From CFX5 sp023384495 (GTDB lineage Bacteria; Chloroflexota; Anaerolineae; Caldilineales; Caldilineaceae): a stretch of DNA of 64,000 nt. This document shows positions 33,666 to 42,741 of the stretch, piece by piece. The stretch lies in NCBI GenBank assembly GCA_048499455.1, contig JASNZV010000014.1, positions 62,001-126,000 on the forward strand, given 5' to 3'. Positions within the stretch are counted from its first letter, which is position 1, and each line of letters begins with the position of its first letter. The notes under the pieces are model-generated. The model was not told the origin of the DNA and ran no database searches. It worked only from the letters and a program-made list of their open reading frames with translations. The position numbers were made by a program, and so were the translations under genes.

Positions 33666-33704
33666 GTGAGCGGCGGTGGGGCGCAGGCCCGCATCGCCGC
33701 TCAC
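33666..33704. repeat. Hairpin after hydrolase remnant (second copy)
   Basis: GTGAGCGGCG (33666-33675) pairs perfectly with CGCCGCTCAC (33695-33704). It is the counterpart of the hairpin at 27144-27182 and follows the same 3'-end context, so it was duplicated along with the hydrolase tail. Confidence 0.6.
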
Positions 33705-33913
33705 GGGCGTCCACCCAATAATGGCTGAAGGGAGGTGAAACGATGGACCACAACTGGCCGTCCCACACGCTGGGCTGGCCGGGTGTATGCCCCCGACCCG
33801 CGGAGGCGAACCAGCGGCGTGTGGTTGTCTGATGCCGCAATGCAATGTGGGTCAATGTCTCTTCGAGCCTCGATGAACCGTTAAACCCACGAAGGCTCAA
33901 GGGAGAATCAACC

Positions 33914-36900
33914 ATGTTTACCAATATCAAGCACCGCGCTTTGCGCAATTTCGTGATGCTGGCCATCACGCATCTTCTTGTGCTGTCAATGATTTTGCCC
34001 GCTTGGGGCGGCCAGACCCAGGCCCAGGCGGATTTGCCCACGGGTCAGACGGGGGGAACAGAAGTCCAACCCGCCGAGATCACCACCGACCCGACCGTGC
34101 TTGTCAACCAGTTCAACGAGGAGTATTGGCTGGAGAGCGGTCTGCTCTACTGGGCGGACCACTGTTGGAGTGACGAATTCAATCCAAACGCCCATCTGCG
34201 GCGCATGCCCAGCCACGGCGGCGCGACTCGCCTGTTGTCGACGATCAACGACTACGCGCTGTGCGCCACCTTCCTGGACATGATCGCCGATAGCACCGGC
34301 CTGTTCTACTACAACGCCGACACCGGCCGCGTCGAATATCGGCCCAGCGGCTCTCCGTATGATCCACCAACAACCGTGCACACCTTCACGCCGGCGCTGT
34401 GGCGCTTCTACACGGCGCTTGACGCCGACCACCTTTATGGCGTGGACGCATTGGGCAGACGGATCTTCCGGGTCGAACGCGATGGCGGCGGCGCGGTCAA
34501 GATCGCCGACACCGGCGCGTCTCCCTCGCGGCCACTGGTGGTAGGCAGCGATCTCTACTGGGCCGAGGATGGCGGCCTGTGGAGGATGAACCCCACCTGC
34601 CCGTCACCGCCCTGCGCCAAGGAGAGGCTCGTGACCTTTGCCAGCGGCTCGAGCTTGATGCACTACGCCTATGAAACGTTCCCGTTGCACGTTGACGAGA
34701 TCTATTGGGTCCAAGGCAATCAGATCCGCAAACACGTCTGCACCTATCGCTTCCAATTACCCGGCGGCTGGACACTCCAAGGCTGTAGTGACAGCACGGT
34801 CTACACGGCCCCAAGCGACCACAACTGGTGGCTTGGCGTACCGCTGGTCGCCAACAACCAGCTTTACTGGATCGAGCGTTACCTCGACTCGACCGGGCGT
34901 GATGGCCGCCTGCGCCGCATGCCGCACCCCAGCGGCGCCGTGGTCGACATCGCCGTCAACCGGCCCACCATCAAGACCCGGCTCTTTGCCGATGAGTTGG
35001 GTGTCTACTTCAGCGACGACGCCGGCATCTACCGTCTGCCCTTCGACGCCACCGCCATCGTGCGCGACCTGGCGGCCGACAGACTCGAAGTGACGCAGGG
35101 GATTCAGAGCCTGGCCAACGATGTGCCGCTGAGCGCGGACAAGGGCACATTTGTGCGTGGCTATGGCCGCGCCGTTAGCGGCCCGCGCGCGGTCTCGGTG
35201 GAAGCGTATCTGTATGGTGAGCGCGGTGGGGCCCCGCTGCCCGGCTCGCCGCTTCATTCGCTCAACGGGGTGGAGGATCTCTTCGTGGGTGGCAGCTATG
35301 ATCGCGCCGACCGCAACGCGGGCTGGCTCTTCCAACTGCCCGCAAGTTGGGTGGGCGCGGGTTCGACCAACCTGCGGCTTGTGGTGGACCCGCGCAACAA
35401 CTACAGCGACCCCAATCGGGGCAACAACGAGTTGGCGCGCACGGCCAACTTCGTTGCCAAGGCGCCCGTCTGCACCGTCTATGTGCCGGTGCGCACACAC
35501 GGCCCCTACGCCTCGACCGGCAATCCCAACTTCTGGCCCATGGTCAACCTGGCCGAACGGCTCTGGCCGACCAAGAGCCACTGGGCCTACTATCAGGACA
35601 GCGACATCGCCGAAATTGAGGTTTGCTGGGCGCTCTTTATCCCCTATCCCTGCTTTGGGCCCTACGAACTGCCGGCTGATTCGGGCAAGGTGCTCACATC
35701 GCTCAACATTCGCGACTTCTTCTCGGATGACCCCGACGAGTGTGATAACGTCAATGCCACCACCTATTACATTGGGATGGTTGACAGCACGATCAACACA
35801 GGCTCCGTATTGGGCGCGGCCTACCTCAATGACAACGTGGTCTGGATGAAATTCCCGCCCCACAGCCCCACCTCGTCCACCAGTTCGGTCTGGCCGGATG
35901 CGGGTGTGACGTTGGCGCACGAACTGGGCCACGGCGTCGGTCGCCGCCATGTCAACTGCGGCGGGCCCGATAACATCGACGCCAGCTATCCCTATCCCAC
36001 CAACCAGATCGACAATGTGGGTCCGGCCAATCACTACGGCTTTGACCCCAAGCTCCGCAACATCTTTGCGCCGAACGCCGCGCGCGACCTGATGAGCTAC
36101 TGCGACCCGGTTTGGACAAGCGACTACACGTGGAAGGCGATCTTCAGCCGCCTGGGCAGTGGCCTGGCTGAAGCGGCCAGCAGTCGCCCAGCGCAGGCGC
36201 TCGCTGGCGACGCCGTCTTTATCAATGGCGCGGTCAACACGACCAACAACACTGGCGAGCTGCGCTATGCCTGGGTCTATCCGGCTTCAGCCATGGGCGC
36301 CAGCATGTTGCGCAAGTGGAGTGAAACGGCGGCGCAGGCCGCCCAGATCGACGCCGCCACGGCCACCTATCATGTCCGGTTGCTCGATGCAGGCAACAAT
36401 GTGCTCATCGACCAGCCGGTGACGCTGGCCGAGAGTGGTGATGGCTACACCGAGGAAAGGGTCTTTGTGACGACCTTTGCGGCGCCAACCGCCCCTGTGG
36501 CGCGCATCGAACTGCTGGCCGACGCCACACTGCTTGCCAGCCGCACGATAGGCGCCGCGACGCCGACGGTGAGCATCATCACGCCAGCCGGCGGTGAGAC
36601 AGTGGACACGTCGCTGGCGCTGCAATGGCAGGCAAGCGATCCGGATAGCGGTGATGCGCTGCTCTTCAACGTGCAATACACGCCCGACAACGGCGCAACC
36701 TGGTTGGCGCTCGTCACCGAATATCCAGGCGCAGGCGATAGCGGCGCTGTGCAGGTGACGTTGCCGATCACGAGTGTGCCGGGCAGTCTGCCAAACCAGG
36801 CCCGGATTCGGGTGGCGGCCAGCGATGGCTATCATACGGGGCTGGCGACCTCTGCGCCGTTCACCGTGCCCAATCGGCCCCCCAGAGCCTTTATTGCCAC

Positions 36901-38263
36901 GCCAACCACCGGCCAAACCATCGCCGCGGGCGAACCGCTGGTGCTGGCAGGCTCGGCGTCGGATGCCGAAGATGGCATGCTGAGCGGCGCCAATCTGCAA
37001 TGGAAGCTAGATGGTGTCGCGGTGGGTTCCGGGACAGATATCACTGTCAGCGGCTTGATGCCGGGCCACTATACCGCCAGCTTGACGGCCAGCGATTCCA
37101 CTGGTCAGGCGACCACTGCGCAGGCGACCTTTACCATCGCCCCGTTGAGCATCCCGCTTGGCGCTGCGCCCAACATGGACGGCTTCTGTGATGATGCCGC
37201 CTACGCCGATGGTGTGCAACTCCAGTTGTCGCCCTATGGCAACGCCGCACAGGCAACGGTGCATCTGCTGCGTTCGAGCAGCCACCTGTGGGCCTGCTTC
37301 ACCGGGATGAACAGGGGGAGCGGCGGTCCCGGCGCCTTTGCAGGCGTGCGGATCGACCGCAACCTCAGCCGTGACAACCTGGCGCAAGCTGACGACTATG
37401 GCTTCTTTGTCGGCGAGGATGGCGGCGTCTTTACCCTGGCCGGCGATGGCGCGGGCGGCTTTGCCCAGCTCGGGCCGGGCGGCCTGCTGGGCCAGGTCAG
37501 CGTGACGGGGGAGGCGACGTGGAGCGCCGAGCTGGCAATCAGCGCGGCAACCTTGAACGGCTGGGATCATCTGGTTGGTCTGAACCTGGGTCACTACTGG
37601 ATGGGCGCTCAAGGTGATGACTATGAATGGCCGTACGCCACCAGTTGGAATCACCCCGACACCTGGGCCAAAACTGCGCTTGGCAGCCTGCCATGGATCA
37701 CGACGATAACGCCAGAACGGGCGACGGCCGGCAGCGCCGGGCTACAGCTTGTGGTGGAAGGCAGCGATTTTGCCGACGGCGCAACCGTGGTGTGGAATGG
37801 CAGCGACCTGCCGACAGCCGGCGCCGGGGTATCGTTGACGGCTACGGTGGGCGCCAGCCGGCTGACCACAGCCGGCGCTGTCACCGTCTCCGTGCGCAAT
37901 CCGGGCAGCGGTTTGGATTCGGCGCCCGCGCCATTCGAAATTGTGAATCCGTTGCCGGTGATCGCCGGCATCAACCCTGACAGCGTGGCAGCCGGGGGCG
38001 CCGGATTCACGTTGCAGGTGACTGGCAGTGGCTTTGTCAACGGCGCGGTGGTATTATGGGACGGCGCGCCATGCCCGACCACCTTTGTCGATGGCGCACG
38101 GCTCAACTCGACAATCAGCGCCGATTTGATTGCGTTTGGCCGTACGGTCGGGATCGCTGTTCGCAACCCCGACCCTGCGAGCCAGGTCTCGGCGACGGTT
38201 TCGTTCCATGTGACGACCACCACGCCAGGCGCAAAGGTTCTCCTGCCGTTGGTGATGCGCTGA
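33914..38263 (+). CDS. Large secreted metzincin-type metalloprotease, multidomain
   Basis: 1449 residues. Signal peptide (about 1-40, ending AQA). A YWTD-like propeller region (about 60-380) has repeated LYWAD/LYWAE/LYWIE strands. A beta-sandwich with CARDB character follows (about 385-520), then a zinc protease domain with the full metzincin motif HELGHGVGRRH (669-679) and a later Met-turn DLMSYCD (M727). After these come Ig/PKD-like domains (about 880-1075), a CBM9/DOMON-like module (about 1077-1258) and two IPT/TIG domains (about 1259-1345, 1346-1440). ATG 33914 follows AAGGGAG. It ends in a short hydrophobic VLLPLVMR, a motif common at the C-terminus of secreted Chloroflexota proteins. 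Likely extracellular degradation of proteins or glycoproteins. Confidence 0.87.
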   Translation: MFTNIKHRALRNFVMLAITHLLVLSMILPAWGGQTQAQADLPTGQTGGTEVQPAEITTDPTVLVNQFNEEYWLESGLLYWADHCWSDEFNPNAHLRRMPSHGGATRLLSTINDYALCATFLDMIADSTGLFYYNADTGRVEYRPSGSPYDPPTTVHTFTPALWRFYTALDADHLYGVDALGRRIFRVERDGGGAVKIADTGASPSRPLVVGSDLYWAEDGGLWRMNPTCPSPPCAKERLVTFASGSSLMHYAYETFPLHVDEIYWVQGNQIRKHVCTYRFQLPGGWTLQGCSDSTVYTAPSDHNWWLGVPLVANNQLYWIERYLDSTGRDGRLRRMPHPSGAVVDIAVNRPTIKTRLFADELGVYFSDDAGIYRLPFDATAIVRDLAADRLEVTQGIQSLANDVPLSADKGTFVRGYGRAVSGPRAVSVEAYLYGERGGAPLPGSPLHSLNGVEDLFVGGSYDRADRNAGWLFQLPASWVGAGSTNLRLVVDPRNNYSDPNRGNNELARTANFVAKAPVCTVYVPVRTHGPYASTGNPNFWPMVNLAERLWPTKSHWAYYQDSDIAEIEVCWALFIPYPCFGPYELPADSGKVLTSLNIRDFFSDDPDECDNVNATTYYIGMVDSTINTGSVLGAAYLNDNVVWMKFPPHSPTSSTSSVWPDAGVTLAHELGHGVGRRHVNCGGPDNIDASYPYPTNQIDNVGPANHYGFDPKLRNIFAPNAARDLMSYCDPVWTSDYTWKAIFSRLGSGLAEAASSRPAQALAGDAVFINGAVNTTNNTGELRYAWVYPASAMGASMLRKWSETAAQAAQIDAATATYHVRLLDAGNNVLIDQPVTLAESGDGYTEERVFVTTFAAPTAPVARIELLADATLLASRTIGAATPTVSIITPAGGETVDTSLALQWQASDPDSGDALLFNVQYTPDNGATWLALVTEYPGAGDSGAVQVTLPITSVPGSLPNQARIRVAASDGYHTGLATSAPFTVPNRPPRAFIATPTTGQTIAAGEPLVLAGSASDAEDGMLSGANLQWKLDGVAVGSGTDITVSGLMPGHYTASLTASDSTGQATTAQATFTIAPLSIPLGAAPNMDGFCDDAAYADGVQLQLSPYGNAAQATVHLLRSSSHLWACFTGMNRGSGGPGAFAGVRIDRNLSRDNLAQADDYGFFVGEDGGVFTLAGDGAGGFAQLGPGGLLGQVSVTGEATWSAELAISAATLNGWDHLVGLNLGHYWMGAQGDDYEWPYATSWNHPDTWAKTALGSLPWITTITPERATAGSAGLQLVVEGSDFADGATVVWNGSDLPTAGAGVSLTATVGASRLTTAGAVTVSVRNPGSGLDSAPAPFEIVNPLPVIAGINPDSVAAGGAGFTLQVTGSGFVNGAVVLWDGAPCPTTFVDGARLNSTISADLIAFGRTVGIAVRNPDPASQVSATVSFHVTTTTPGAKVLLPLVMR

Positions 38264-38291
38264 TGCGAAACGCCATGGGCGGTTGCTGAGG

Positions 38292-38367
38292 GCCCATCCG
38301 AATAACGATTGCGGACACAGCAGCTACACCTGCGAATGGACTTTGTCGCAGCGTTGTTCGGGTGGGC
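38292..38367. repeat. Imperfect inverted repeat after the metzincin gene
   Basis: Left arm GCCCATCCGAATAACG and right arm CGTTGTTCGGGTGGGC pair with two mismatches, and pairing continues inward (GCGGACA with TGTCGC). It lies 28 bases after the stop codon and could form a terminator-like or cruciform structure; there is no T-run. Confidence 0.5.
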
Positions 38368-38470
38368 GTTGAACTGTCCAGATGACCGATCTCCATTCTC
38401 CCCGCATGGCCAGTCTTAGCGCCGCCGCGTCGGTGTATAGTCAGGGTTGGAGCATTGTCTCCTTTCCCTG

Positions 38471-38503
38471 AGGTGACAGTCACTTTGGAAGTGACTGTCA
38501 CCT
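38471..38503. repeat. GGTGACAGTCAC palindrome, copy 1
   Basis: AGGTGACAGTCACTT (38471-38485), loop tgg, then its exact complement (38489-38503). Other copies are at 39789, 42416 and 58294. Confidence 0.8.
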
Positions 38504-38658
38504 GGCCACGCCCCAAATCCTGGACGCACCCGGCCTTGGACGGCAGCCTGCGTATCGCCGCCAGGATCGATTCTATACTCGTGGATGTTTGAAAGCGATG
38601 GTTTTGCCGCCGCCAAAACTGTCACCTTCAAACGGGATTCAATTAGAGAGGAGCAACC

Positions 38659-39684
38659 ATGATCGGTGTCGCCAAACTTGCGCCGGGCGATGGCAACGTG
38701 GGGCTGTTGGAGGTCCCAATGCCCGAGGTCCGGGCTGGACACGTGCTGATCGAGGTCAAGGCAACCGGCGTCTGTGGCACGGATATCCATATCTATCACG
38801 GCGAGTATGCCTCGAATCCGCCCGTCATTATGGGGCACGAGGTGGCCGGGCTGGTGGCCGCGGTGGGTGACGGGGTCAGCAATTGCCAGGTGGGTGACCG
38901 TGTCACGTGCGAGACCTATTTCTATGTATGCAACCGCTGTGACTTTTGCCGCGCCGGTTTGCCCAATCTGTGCCCGCACCGCCAGTCGATTGGGAGTGGC
39001 GTGCATGGCGGCTTCACCCAGTATGTCCTCGTGCCGGCGCACAACATCCACCCTCTGCCCGTGAGTGTGGACCTGGTCGCCGGTGCGCTCAGCGAACCGT
39101 TGACCTGTTGTGTCCATGCGTTGGAGCGAACTCCGGTTGAACCGGGAGAGACGGTCATTGTCTCTGGCCCGGGCGCCATTGGGCTGCTCATGGCCCAGGT
39201 GGCAAAGGCCGCCGGCGCCAGGGTGATCGTGCTGGGAACCGGCGCAGACGCCGCCCGCCTGGCCCTGGCCCAAACGTTGGGCGCCGACCTAACCATCAAT
39301 GTCGAAGAGGGGGCAACCCAACAGATCGTTGCCGACCTGACCGGGGGCGTGGGGGCCGATGCCGTCTTCGAGTGCGCCGGCGTCGGGGCATCGGCCCAGA
39401 TCTGTCTCGAACTCGTGCGCCGGCGTGGCCGCTATGGACAGGTCGGGCTCTTTGGCAAGCCGGTTACGTGGAATCTCGATCTGGTCTGTTACAAAGAGCT
39501 GGAGGTGCATGGCAGCTTTGCCCACCTGCCAAGCGCCTGGCGCAAGGCGCTGAACCTGATGGCCGCCGGTCAAGTACAGACCCGCCCCTTGGTCTCGGCG
39601 ATCCTGCCGATCACCGAGTGGCAGGCGGCTTTCGACGCCTTCGAGCGGCGCGACGGCGTCAAGATCGTGCTGACGCCGGTCTAA
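38659..39684 (+). CDS. Zinc-dependent medium-chain alcohol/polyol dehydrogenase
   Basis: 341 residues of the MDR superfamily, sorbitol/threonine dehydrogenase-like. The catalytic zinc site is in GVCGTDIH and GHEVAG; the structural zinc Cys cluster is CNRCDFCRAGLPNLC. The NAD(P) Rossmann motif is VIVSGPGAIGLLMAQ. ATG 38659 follows AGAGAGGAG. It is 167 bases before an Ldh2-type dehydrogenase in the same direction, with a palindrome between, so the pair may act on a sugar-derived hydroxy compound. No substrate is indicated by the sequence. Confidence 0.9.
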   Translation: MIGVAKLAPGDGNVGLLEVPMPEVRAGHVLIEVKATGVCGTDIHIYHGEYASNPPVIMGHEVAGLVAAVGDGVSNCQVGDRVTCETYFYVCNRCDFCRAGLPNLCPHRQSIGSGVHGGFTQYVLVPAHNIHPLPVSVDLVAGALSEPLTCCVHALERTPVEPGETVIVSGPGAIGLLMAQVAKAAGARVIVLGTGADAARLALAQTLGADLTINVEEGATQQIVADLTGGVGADAVFECAGVGASAQICLELVRRRGRYGQVGLFGKPVTWNLDLVCYKELEVHGSFAHLPSAWRKALNLMAAGQVQTRPLVSAILPITEWQAAFDAFERRDGVKIVLTPV

Positions 39685-39788
39685 ATCGAGCTCAGTTTGA
39701 GATCACGAAATTTGTTGGTCACGCCTCCTGGCGTGACAAGTCCGGCCAGAGACCGGACCTACTGTCTGAAAGCGATGGTCGCTTCAGC

Positions 39789-39822
39789 AGGTGACTGTCA
39801 CTTCTAAAAGTGATAGTCACCT
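39789..39822. repeat. GGTGACAGTCAC palindrome, copy 2
   Basis: AGGTGACTGTCACTT (39789-39803) faces AAGTGATAGTCACCT (39808-39822) with one mismatch and a 4-base loop. It is between the two dehydrogenase genes. Confidence 0.75.
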
Positions 39823-39851
39823 GGCTCGGGCAAACAACAGGGGGTTGCAGG

Positions 39852-40901
39852 ATGGAGAACAATCCGATTTTGATTCCAGAGCGCAAGCTTTCGGCCTTTG
39901 TTGTCGATGTGCTGAGCGCGGTTGGCGTCCCCACGGACGATGCAACGATTGTCGCCGACTGTCTGCTGACCGCCAACTTGTCCGGCGTGGACTCGCATGG
40001 GGTCGTGCGGCTGGCCCACTACATCCGGCGTCTAGAGAATGGCACGATCAAGGCCCGTCCGCACCTGACCTTTACGCGGACGGCGCCCGCAATGGGCCTG
40101 CTCGACGGCGGGGATGGGTTGGGTCATGTCGTCGCCTATCACGCCACCACGCACGCCATGGATCTGGCCGCTGAAGCAGGGACCAGCGTCGTTGTCGTCG
40201 GCAACTCCAGCCACTTTGGCATGGCCGGCTTCTATGTCCTGCGCATGGTTGAGGCCGGGTATGCAGGCGTCAGCATGACCGCCACCGACCGGATGCTGGT
40301 GCCCTATGGCGCGCGCAAGGCGTTCTTTGGCACCAATCCCATCTGTTTTGGCTTCCCCACCGATGGCATTCCGGTGGTGCTCGATATGGCCACCACCTCG
40401 ATTGCCTGGGGCAAGGTGGCGCTGGCGGCGGTGGAGGGCCACCCTATCCCCGATAGCTGGGCGCTGGATGCCCAGGGCAATCCCACCACCGACCCGCGGG
40501 CCGTGGCCGGGCTGCACCCGGCGGCTGGCCCCAAAGGGAGCGGCCTGGCCATGGTGATCGACATCTTTTGCAGCCTTTTGGCCGGCATGCCGTGGGGACC
40601 CCACATCAATCGGATGTACGCCGAGATGGATGCCCCAAGACATCTGGGGCACTTGATCATGGCCATCGATGTGAACCGGTTTCTCCCGCTCGCCCGCTTC
40701 AAGCAGAACCTGGCCGCGATGGTGCAGGAATTGACGGCCCTGGAACCGGCGGCTGGGTTTGATCAGGTCCATTACCCCGGCCAGCTCGAAGGCTTGCAGC
40801 GTGCGCAGCGGCGCGCGACGGGCATCCCCATTGAAGCCGGGTTGGCTGATGAACTGGCCCAACTTGGCCAACGATATCATGTGCCCTTTCCAGCGTCATG
40901 A
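39852..40901 (+). CDS. Ldh2-family malate/L-lactate/sulfolactate-type dehydrogenase
   Basis: 349 residues of the NAD(P)-dependent Ldh2/YlbC family, distinct from classical malate dehydrogenase. Family markers: LSGVDSHGV, VVGNSSHFGMAGFY with its active-site His, FGTNPICFGFP, TTSIAWGKV and GPKGSGLAM. ATG 39852 is chosen over 39810 because the extra residues upstream lie in the palindrome and are not family-like. Likely oxidises a 2-hydroxy acid in the cytoplasm; the substrate cannot be fixed by sequence. It ends 50 bases before the convergent citrate synthase copy 2. Confidence 0.88.
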   Translation: MENNPILIPERKLSAFVVDVLSAVGVPTDDATIVADCLLTANLSGVDSHGVVRLAHYIRRLENGTIKARPHLTFTRTAPAMGLLDGGDGLGHVVAYHATTHAMDLAAEAGTSVVVVGNSSHFGMAGFYVLRMVEAGYAGVSMTATDRMLVPYGARKAFFGTNPICFGFPTDGIPVVLDMATTSIAWGKVALAAVEGHPIPDSWALDAQGNPTTDPRAVAGLHPAAGPKGSGLAMVIDIFCSLLAGMPWGPHINRMYAEMDAPRHLGHLIMAIDVNRFLPLARFKQNLAAMVQELTALEPAAGFDQVHYPGQLEGLQRAQRRATGIPIEAGLADELAQLGQRYHVPFPAS

Positions 40902-40950
40902 GCAGCCCATGACGAGCAACGGAGCGTAAGAGAAATACCAGTCAACTCCT

Positions 40951-42225
40951 CTACCGCTGGTCGAGCGGCGCAAACGAACGCACCCCAGGCCCGGTGTAGA
41001 TCTGGCGCGGGCGGTCAATGCGGGTGGTGGGGTCTTCGCTCATCTCCTTCCAGTGGGCGATCCACCCTGGCAGCCGGCCCAGCGCAAACATAACCGTAAA
41101 CATATCGGTGGGGATGCCCATGGCCCGATAGAGGATGCCGCTGTAGAAATCCACATTGGGGTAGAGCTTGCGTTCGACAAAATAGTCATCCTTGAGCGCG
41201 ACCTCTTCCAGGCCTTTGGCAATGTCGAGCAGCGGGTCTTGGATGCCCAACTCGTTGAGCACCTCATCGGCGGCTTCTTTGAGGATCAGGGCGCGCGGGT
41301 CGAAGTTTTTGTAGACGCGGTGGCCAAAGCCCATGAGCCGGAAACCGCTGCTTTTGTCCTTGGCGCGCTCGACGAACTTTTCGTGGTTGCCGCCGTCCTG
41401 GTGAATCCGCTCCAACATCTGGATCACCTCCTGGTTGGCGCCGCCGTGCAACGGCCCCCACAGCGCCGAGACCCCGGCCGAGATCGACGCAAAGAGGTTG
41501 GCGCCGCTGCTCCCCACCATGCGCACGGTGGAGGTGCTACAGTTCTGTTCGTGGTCGGCGTGGAGGATCAAGAGCAGATTGAGCACCTTATCCAGCACTG
41601 TAGGGATCTCATACGGTTCGGTGGGGACGGCAAACATCATGTGCAAAAAGTTCTCGGTGTAACTCAGCGCATTGATGGGATAGATAAAGGGTTGCCCAAT
41701 CGACTTCTTGTATGAAAACGCGGCAATCGTCTTCGCCTTGGCCAGCAGACGAATGATGTTGAGGTCGACATCTTCATCGGTTTCGCTATCCGGGTAGTAG
41801 GTCGAGAGCGCCGACACCATGGAGGCAAGAATGGCCATGGGGTGGGCGGAACGGGGATAGCCCTCGAAGAACTTCTTCATATCCTCGTGGATCAGGCTGT
41901 GATAGGTCAGGCCACTACGGAAAGCCCCCAGTTCGTCACGATCCGGCAGGTGGCCGTAGATGAGCAGATAGCAGACCTCGGTAAAGCGCGCGTTGTGGGC
42001 CAATTCTTCGATAGGATAGCCGCGATAGCGCAGAATCCCTTTTTCGCCGTCGATAAACGTAATCGCGCTCTGGCAGGCGCCGGTGTTGCCATAGCCAGGG
42101 TCAAACGTGACCGCCCCCGACTGTCTGCGCAACGAGGTGACATCGATTCCAACTTCCCCTTCGCTGCCCACAATGGTCGGTAGTTCATACTCATTTCCAT
42201 CCAGCACAAGCGTTGCTTTTTTCAT
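40951..42225 (-). CDS. gltA: Citrate synthase, copy 2
   Basis: 424 residues, nearly identical to the gene at 16273-17547 and in the same orientation. Catalytic His and Asp motifs (LHGGANQEV, FGHRVYKNFDP, YPNVDFYSG) are all intact. The start at 42225 (MKKATLVLDGNEYEL) follows AAGGAAG and matches copy 1; the open frame extends 60 codons upstream but that part is not citrate synthase. A TACAAT -10-like box on the minus strand (42363-42358) would give a leader of about 130 bases that holds a hairpin. Two active copies, or one specialised as methylcitrate synthase, are both possible. Confidence 0.97.
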   Translation of the reverse strand: MKKATLVLDGNEYELPTIVGSEGEVGIDVTSLRRQSGAVTFDPGYGNTGACQSAITFIDGEKGILRYRGYPIEELAHNARFTEVCYLLIYGHLPDRDELGAFRSGLTYHSLIHEDMKKFFEGYPRSAHPMAILASMVSALSTYYPDSETDEDVDLNIIRLLAKAKTIAAFSYKKSIGQPFIYPINALSYTENFLHMMFAVPTEPYEIPTVLDKVLNLLLILHADHEQNCSTSTVRMVGSSGANLFASISAGVSALWGPLHGGANQEVIQMLERIHQDGGNHEKFVERAKDKSSGFRLMGFGHRVYKNFDPRALILKEAADEVLNELGIQDPLLDIAKGLEEVALKDDYFVERKLYPNVDFYSGILYRAMGIPTDMFTVMFALGRLPGWIAHWKEMSEDPTTRIDRPRQIYTGPGVRSFAPLDQR

Positions 42226-42741
42226 CGAGTTACTTCCTTTCCGGCGTTGGGAACAGTGCTCGCTCAGGTTGCGCGGCTGCCGGAAGCGACCAAAGCGCGC
42301 AGCGGCGGGCAACCTGAGGTAAGTTACAAATCGGGCAGCCACTGATGAGCCTGTATCATTGTACCGACATTTGCACAATCCGAGAATTTTCGACCTGTGT
42401 GACATAGGGCGGTATAGGTGACAGTCACTTCCAGCCGCAATGCTGGCATTGCCGCCCTATGCCGGCCAGTGACTGTCACCTTACGGGAGGTCACCTTACA
42501 GGATCGCCCTAAGTTTCGGGCGCCCCCGGTCAAGTCGCCCGCCTCAGGAGGTCTAGCCACTTGACCGGTCTCCGTTCCCTCCCCCTGCCCGGTGTCATTG
42601 ACATCACATCGGTGTATACTTAAGGTTATCCTGTACTTGCGTTTATGACCATTCCAGCGAACCGACGGCGTCGGCAGTACCTCCGTGCAGTGTCGAATGG
42701 GTGTTTGTTCGTGGCGGGCATTACGCCTGGGGGAATGAATC
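42226..42741. other. Intergenic region with leader hairpin and nested palindromes
   Basis: Separates divergent citrate synthase copy 2 and the secreted hydrolase. Contains CTCAGGTTGC (42263-42272) paired with GCAACCTGAG (42309-42318), placed in the likely 5' leader of citrate synthase, and a composite GGTGACAGTCAC-family element at 42403-42481. No gene is supported. Confidence 0.55.
42403..42481. repeat. GGTGACAGTCAC palindrome, copy 3 (composite)
   Basis: AGGTGACAGTCACTT at 42416 pairs with AGTGACTGTCACCT ending at 42481. Inside, CATAGGGCGG (42403-42412) pairs with CCGCCCTATG (42452-42461), and CCAGC/GCTGG forms a further small stem. The stems cross, so it is a longer version of the simple 33-base copies. 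Confidence 0.65.

Larger units (their letters stand above)
38264..38658. other. Intergenic stretch with two inverted repeats
   Basis: Holds an imperfect hairpin at 38292-38367 and a GGTGACAGTCAC-family palindrome at 38471-38503. No gene, promoter or RNA signature is convincing in the rest. Confidence 0.5.

Noticed and set aside
40951..42405. 60-residue N-terminal extension of citrate synthase copy 2
   Set aside because: Copy 1 lacks it, the extension runs through the leader hairpin, and AAGGAAG supports the start at 42225.
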